Below are positions 60,615-64,000 of a DNA stretch of 64,000 bases, piece after piece. Under the pieces are notes generated by a model. The model was not told the origin of the DNA, ran no database searches, and saw only the letters and a list, made by a program, of their open reading frames with translations. This DNA is from Clostridia bacterium (lineage in GTDB: Bacteria > Bacillota > Clostridia > Oscillospirales > CAG-272), in contig JAFQPM010000008.1 in NCBI GenBank assembly GCA_017411745.1, positions 33,540 through 97,539 of the forward strand, in the 5' to 3' direction. Position 1 is the first letter of the stretch, and each line of letters begins with the position of its first letter. Position numbers and translations under genes: made by a program.

Positions 60615-61622
60615 ATGAAAAACAAAATAAAGAAAATCAAAAAATCAATAGGTAATATTCCTGCTCTCCCCGACGACAGAGCATTTCTGCCTATATTGCT
60701 CGTAACGGTCTGTATAGCGGTCGCGTTTTTGTCGGTGATCATCGACAGATTCATATATCCGTTCGGCAAAGACCTGCTCTCGCCAATTATAGCACAGCTT
60801 ATTGCTATGCTTATCCCCGCATATCTCTGTATGCTTATCCTTTGCCCCGAGAAAAAGCTTTCTTCGCAGCTCAAAGGGGTCGGTATAGCGAAGATCGGAT
60901 ACGAATACGTATTTTTTCTTATCTTCACTTCCCTTTTTCTTGTCTGCTCCGCGCTTGTTCTTAATATTATTTTCGGCGGAGTCTATGCCTCCTCCGAGGG
61001 CTTTACTCTGCTCGGCGCATTCACCGCAGGAGAGAACGAATATACCGTAAACACTCTATATCTGATTATCGTGTACGCGGTTATTCCCGCCGTCGTCGAG
61101 GAGCTTGTGTTCAGAGGAATAGTGTATAGCGAGTTATCTAAGATAAGCGAAGGCCTTGCGTGTTGTATGTCCTCTCTGTTGTCAGCGCTGTTCGCATTCA
61201 CACTGGGAGGATTGCCCGCCGCGCTTTTCTGCGCCCTTGTATATTGCTTTGTCAGATTTACAACGGGCTCGCTGATATCTTGTATAATACTTCACTTCAT
61301 CTACAATCTTTACGGTCTTTTCATCAATACCAATTTGTCAAAATATTTTATATCGTCGCCAAACAACACCCTGCTGATCGTCATAATAATCGGCACGTGG
61401 CTCGTGAGCACGGCTCTGTTCGTATCCGAGGCGGCAAGAATATATAGAATGAAGGCAACAAGAGTAGCAAACGGAGAAGAAAGCTCGCGCGTGCCCAAGA
61501 TCAAGCGTCAAGAGCTGTTTGGAGAGATCAAAAGCGCGTTTGTATATACTCCTACCCTCGTTTGCGCCATCGTCACATTTGCGCTCTATATTGCAATAAC
61601 GCTTATTGGATTTTTCGCATAA
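60615..61622 (+). CDS. CPBP-family intramembrane metalloprotease
   Basis: 335 residues with about eight TM helices. The CPBP (CAAX protease and bacteriocin-processing) motifs are complete: AVVEELVFRGIVYSEL (EExxxR, about 165-172), a His-containing FAFTLGGLPAALF segment in place of FxxxH, and ILHFIYNLYGLF (HxxxN). The second motif His appears to be replaced by Gly, so activity is uncertain. The family cleaves membrane or prenylated peptides, often for bacteriocin immunity. It is 3 bp downstream of the DJ-1-like gene, probably co-translated. Confidence 0.85.
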   Translation: MKNKIKKIKKSIGNIPALPDDRAFLPILLVTVCIAVAFLSVIIDRFIYPFGKDLLSPIIAQLIAMLIPAYLCMLILCPEKKLSSQLKGVGIAKIGYEYVFFLIFTSLFLVCSALVLNIIFGGVYASSEGFTLLGAFTAGENEYTVNTLYLIIVYAVIPAVVEELVFRGIVYSELSKISEGLACCMSSLLSALFAFTLGGLPAALFCALVYCFVRFTTGSLISCIILHFIYNLYGLFINTNLSKYFISSPNNTLLIVIIIGTWLVSTALFVSEAARIYRMKATRVANGEESSRVPKIKRQELFGEIKSAFVYTPTLVCAIVTFALYIAITLIGFFA

Positions 61623-61624
61623 AT

Positions 61625-61690
61625 AAAGATCGCCGCGGACTAATGAAGGCATTTTGCCCGACCACAGTCCGTGACGATCTTGTTTTTTCG
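61625..61690 (+). terminator. Terminator after the CPBP gene
   Basis: Stem AAGATCGccGCGGAC with GTCCGTgaCGATCTT (two mismatches), loop of about 26 nt, then TTGTTTTTTCG. Confidence 0.65.
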
Positions 61691-61802
61691 ATATCCGAGG
61701 TACTTCTTGCAGAGAATTCAACACAAATCCCCCCAAAGCAACGTTTTCCTCGCCGCAAGCCGAATTCCAAGCCAAAATCGCCGCCAAAATTTATAAAAGC
61801 AC

Positions 61803-61831
61803 TTGAAAACCGCATAAAAATATGGTATACT
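61803..61831 (+). promoter_or_regulatory. Promoter of tRNA-Arg
   Basis: TTGAAA, 17 bp, TATACT, 19 bp before the mature tRNA 5' end. Confidence 0.75.
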
Positions 61832-61849
61832 GTTCTGTGCACAAAAAAT

Positions 61850-61926
61850 CTACCCGTGGCACAGCTGGATAGCGCGTCAGACTCCGACTCTGAAGGTCAA
61901 CGGTTCGAATCCGTTCGGGTAGGCCA
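61850..61926 (+). tRNA. tRNA-Arg, anticodon CCG, CCA encoded
   Basis: Acceptor CTACCCG with CGGGTAG, D arm GCAC/GCGC with AGCTGGATA loop, anticodon stem TCAGA/TCTGA with loop CTCCGAC (anticodon CCG at positions 34-36), variable AGGTC, T arm AACGG-TTCGAAT-CCGTT, discriminator G and encoded CCA. Length is 77 nt. A D-stem A-C mismatch is present. It reads the CGG codon. Confidence 0.95.
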
Positions 61927-61968
61927 AAAAGTTAAAGAAGGGGGGCTCGCCCCCTTCTTTAACTTTTT
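61927..61968 (+). terminator. Terminator immediately after tRNA-Arg
   Basis: A stem of about 17 bp, AAAGTTAAAGAAGGGGG with CCCCCTTCTTTAACTTT, loop of about 4 nt, then TT. Confidence 0.88.
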
Positions 61969-62109
61969 GAATTATCCGAATGTCAATGAGAATCGTTCAC
62001 CACAATCGCTTGCGATTGTGCGTATGAGTTCTGAATCTTCCGCAAGCACACGCACTTGCTTTCCGAAATTTGCTCCGCAAAATTTCGCGTTCGATATTCT
62101 TCAATGTGC
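61969..62109. other. Spacer with short palindromes between tRNA terminator and SGNH esterase gene
   Basis: Contains CACAATCGCTTGCGATTGTG, a 20-nt palindrome, and GAAATTTgCTCCGCAAAATTTC-type repeats. No credible gene was seen; a small plus-strand frame through it has no ribosome binding site. Confidence 0.5.
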
Positions 62110-62925
62110 CTATGACAGCCTATTGCCTTTGCTAAATTCCCCAAGCACACCGCCCGCGATCCTACCAAGCTCCTCAAGCCCGCGAGCACTGTAATGTCCG
62201 TCAACGTAAGGATTCATCATCTCGGGCATCTTGTTGAACGCCAAAGCCTCTCTGCAAAGCATCAGAAAGCGCTCGTCCTCCTCACATATCTCGTCCTGAG
62301 CACCAATGATCTCAAAATCGCGCTCGTCGTTCGCAAACGCGCCCACGCGTATAATACCAAACTTCTCCACGCCAAGCTCTGTGGCAAGACTGCCCATCAA
62401 TACACGCAGACTGTCCTTGTAATTCTCCTTGCTGTTAGCAAAGATCGCATCGCTCTCCCCGTGAAGCCAGACGAAATAAATATGTCCTATCTCATACTGC
62501 TTTTTCGCCTTTTCGATTGCTGCGGCAGCCTTCGCAACCAGCGCGCGATATCCGTCGGAATCGGGAAGCCAATCTTTGATGACCGTGCTTCCCTTCGCGG
62601 CGTGAACCGCGATAACAGCGGTTTGTCTTTCCTTTATATATGCCCCGCAAAACGACGGCACCATATTGGTATGCCCGTAGCACGCGCTCCCGAGAACGTG
62701 ATCGTCAAGCCATTTCCCTGCATCCGTATTTTGCATAAAAGTCTCTCCGGCAAGTCCGTCATAGCGAATATCCTCGCCAACGGGATTTTTCAGAGGAACT
62801 AACCTGTCACCGATGAGCTTGTATTCATACGCACCCTCTACGACCTCGCACTCCGAAAGCACCTCGGTCTGCCCCTCCATATTGCTCTGTCCGCCAAAAA
62901 TAATAATATCCGCCACGTTTGCCAT
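62110..62925 (-). CDS. SGNH esterase of the sialate O-acetylesterase (SASA/DUF303) type
   Basis: 271 residues, no signal peptide. Motifs: IIIFGGQSNMEGQ (nucleophile Ser about 14 in GQSNM), IYFVWLHGESDAI (block III; usually WxQGExD, here HGESD), and NPYVDGHYSARGLEELG with the catalytic Asp-x-x-His near the C-terminus. Such enzymes remove acetyl groups from sialic acids or xylan-type sugars; a cytoplasmic form would act after uptake. It has a weak GGCGGT-type ribosome binding site and lies 40 bp after a small lipoprotein gene. Confidence 0.87.
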   Translation of the reverse strand: MANVADIIIFGGQSNMEGQTEVLSECEVVEGAYEYKLIGDRLVPLKNPVGEDIRYDGLAGETFMQNTDAGKWLDDHVLGSACYGHTNMVPSFCGAYIKERQTAVIAVHAAKGSTVIKDWLPDSDGYRALVAKAAAAIEKAKKQYEIGHIYFVWLHGESDAIFANSKENYKDSLRVLMGSLATELGVEKFGIIRVGAFANDERDFEIIGAQDEICEEDERFLMLCREALAFNKMPEMMNPYVDGHYSARGLEELGRIAGGVLGEFSKGNRLS

Positions 62926-62965
62926 AGATCAGCACCGCCTTTCTGTCCTCGGTGTCAAAGTGATG

Positions 62966-63220
62966 TTATTCGCTTTCGTAATAAACATTATCGCAAATTT
63001 CTATTCCGAAAAAATATATTCCATATCCCTTTTGATAATATACTCCGCCCTTGTTTTCATCGACCATTTCCACATTATAAAGGTACACTTCATATATGGG
63101 AATGATTGGTCTTAGATATGTCGTCCCGCCGTCCTTTAATTTCTGTGGAACAGGAATTACGCAACTCAGCAGAATGGCTATAAATATACATACGATTACA
63201 ACTACTTTTCGTTTTTTCAT
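62966..63220 (-). CDS. Small membrane-anchored exported protein
   Basis: 84 residues with GAGGTGAGG upstream. A single N-terminal hydrophobic segment (about 5-22, VVVIVCIFIAILLSCVIP; possible lipobox ILLSC) is followed by an aromatic-rich extracellular part (YLRPIIPIYEVYLYNVE). No family is recognised. It has its own promoter and is 40 bp before the esterase gene. Confidence 0.6.
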   Translation of the reverse strand: MKKRKVVVIVCIFIAILLSCVIPVPQKLKDGGTTYLRPIIPIYEVYLYNVEMVDENKGGVYYQKGYGIYFFGIEICDNVYYESE

Positions 63221-63243
63221 AGCCTCACCTCTCTTCTGAATTT

Positions 63244-63272
63244 ATTGTAGCATAGGTTTTACAGAATGTCAA
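63244..63272 (-). promoter_or_regulatory. Promoter of the small exported protein gene
   Basis: Minus strand TTGACA, 17 bp, TACAAT, about 23 bp upstream of ATG 63220. Confidence 0.72.
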
Positions 63273-63293
63273 CTTCTATTTGACGCGGCAGAT

Positions 63294-63324
63294 ACAAAAA
63301 AGCCACCCGATTGGGTGGCTTCTG
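63294..63324 (-). terminator. Terminator after the terminal lipoprotein gene
   Basis: Stem AAGCCACCC with GGGTGGCTT, 4-nt loop, T6 run on the minus strand. Confidence 0.82.
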
Positions 63325-63398
63325 TTTGCCTTAAACGAGTGAAAAGGTGTCTAAACGGGGGTAAAAAGGAACAAAAGGTTTCTGTTTTCAATGAATAA

Positions 63399-63869
63399 TC
63401 AACCTAAAGCTACAATTTCTATTATGCAAAAATAAAGCTCCTGACCACCAAACTTTATCTTTTCCTTTTGTAATACGGAATCAGGCATATCGCTTTTTTT
63501 ACAAATGGTATAATTTACAACTGTGTTTTCCAACACAGCTTCTGATGAATAATATTTTCCAATTTCAATATTATCATTTAGCACTGTACTTGTTGCAATA
63601 TAATCATCTCTGTTTTCTTCACTTAAAGCATACGCAATACACAGAATATCCATTTTACCTTGCATATCGTTTATTATGCAAAAGTTTTGCAAGGTGGGTT
63701 TGTCATCTTTTTCAAGACGAACAAGCCCCAAAATTTCATAAGTTTCATAGTGCTCTTTTACAGCTTCGTGAACGCTGTCACCATATGTAGTTACAATCGG
63801 CTCAAAAGAACACGACACAAGAGATAAAATTACCATAAATACAGCAAGAAAGAGAAGATACTTTTTCAT
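63399..63869 (-). CDS. Lipoprotein of unknown function
   Basis: 156 residues from ATG 63869 (AGGAG 8 bp upstream). Lipobox LSLVSC (Cys about 20). The mature part is a small alpha/beta domain (HEAVKEHYETYEILGLVRL; YALSEENRDDYIATSTVLND) with no recognised family. The start overlaps the stop of the preceding four-helix-bundle gene (ATGA), suggesting coupling. Confidence 0.7.
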   Translation of the reverse strand: MKKYLLFLAVFMVILSLVSCSFEPIVTTYGDSVHEAVKEHYETYEILGLVRLEKDDKPTLQNFCIINDMQGKMDILCIAYALSEENRDDYIATSTVLNDNIEIGKYYSSEAVLENTVVNYTICKKSDMPDSVLQKEKIKFGGQELYFCIIEIVALG

Positions 63870-64000
63870 TTTGTATTCTCCTTTGCTGTATTGATAGAAG
63901 AAATAAGCATTACTCGAATACTCGTGCAAGCAGAATCGAACGCTTTGTACTCACTTTCGTCAATGTAGTTTGTCTTATACAAAAGCTCCAACCAATATCC
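63866..64000 (-). CDS. Four-helix bundle protein (23S rRNA IVP-like), N-terminus beyond window
   Basis: Partial; the 3' end of a gene entering from beyond 64000. The 44 visible residues (YWLELLYKTNYIDESEYKAF and INTAKENTK at the end) match the C-terminal helices of the S23/four-helix bundle family, first known from rRNA intervening sequences and now found as free genes of unknown role, often next to mobile elements. The stop codon overlaps the next ATG by 4 bp. Confidence 0.75.
   Translation of the reverse strand, partial: GYWLELLYKTNYIDESEYKAFDSACTSIRVMLISSINTAKENTK

Noticed and set aside
61562..62194. Plus-strand frame of 210 codons across the CPBP end, the tRNA and the esterase 3' end
   Set aside because: It runs through a tRNA gene and terminator and is antisense to the esterase gene.

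Overview
The window looks like a chromosomal segment of an anaerobic, low-to-mid GC Bacillota (Clostridia, probably an Oscillospirales-type gut bacterium). The signs are consensus sigma-A promoters with 16-17 bp spacers, strong GGAGG ribosome binding sites, many Cys-lipobox lipoproteins with Thr/Glu-rich linkers, BspA-type leucine-rich repeat proteins, and an oxygen-defence cluster built on reverse rubrerythrin, rubredoxin and ferritin. No phage, transposase, CRISPR array or rRNA operon was found. One tRNA gene (Arg, CCG, CCA encoded) is present.

Layout. 1-12 kb (minus): one long operon with a 2,424-residue membrane-anchored subtilisin carrying BspA-type repeats, a lipoprotein, and an oligopeptide ABC importer (binding protein and two permeases, the second cut by the window edge). 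This suggests secreted-protein digestion coupled to peptide uptake. 12-21 kb (plus, divergent): an apparent extracytoplasmic thiol-redox island. It has a TlpA-type thioredoxin lipoprotein, a lipoprotein with about eight Cys-pair repeats, a small lipoprotein, a membrane protein ending in a CD1871A-like CxxC tail, and a polyferredoxin fused to a thioredoxin. The first two lipoproteins share a domain that I do not recognise. 21-25 kb: an XRE regulator with 15-residue repeats, then an ArsR-type repressor, a free-standing HMA metal chaperone and a CadA/ZntA-type P-ATPase. 24.6-28 kb: a creatininase-like, ASRT-like and creatinase-like operon divergent from an AraC regulator whose mRNA may be leaderless.

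28-44.6 kb (mostly minus): an LRR lipoprotein, small membrane and Cys-rich proteins, cytidine deaminase, an HD hydrolase, a Ca2+-type P-ATPase, citrate synthase, a CDF cation exporter, ComM, an LRR lipoprotein (plus), NrnA and RbfA, an orphan protein, a class 3 lipase and a glycosidase-like protein. 44.8-48.5 kb (plus): a multi-OB-fold lipoprotein with a 12-bp tandem repeat and a 5'-nucleotidase/guanylate-kinase fusion behind an attenuator-like leader. 48.5-64 kb (mostly minus): threonine aldolase-like, uridine kinase, the Rrf2-rubrerythrin-ferritin-rubredoxin cluster, a SLOG protein preceded by a strongly structured candidate ncRNA (6S-like rod), a beta-propeller protein, an SGNH lipoprotein, TpiA, Pgk, a MATE exporter, then DJ-1/PfpI and CPBP protease (plus), tRNA-Arg, a sialate-esterase-like SGNH protein and small lipoproteins.

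Intergenic regions carry at least three kinds of small repeats: tandem micro-palindromes separated by ATATCAC-type spacers, REP-like hairpins, and a 103-bp MITE-like inverted-repeat element. The strongest leads for something undescribed are the thiol-redox lipoprotein island and the candidate structured RNA at about 52.87-53.09 kb.
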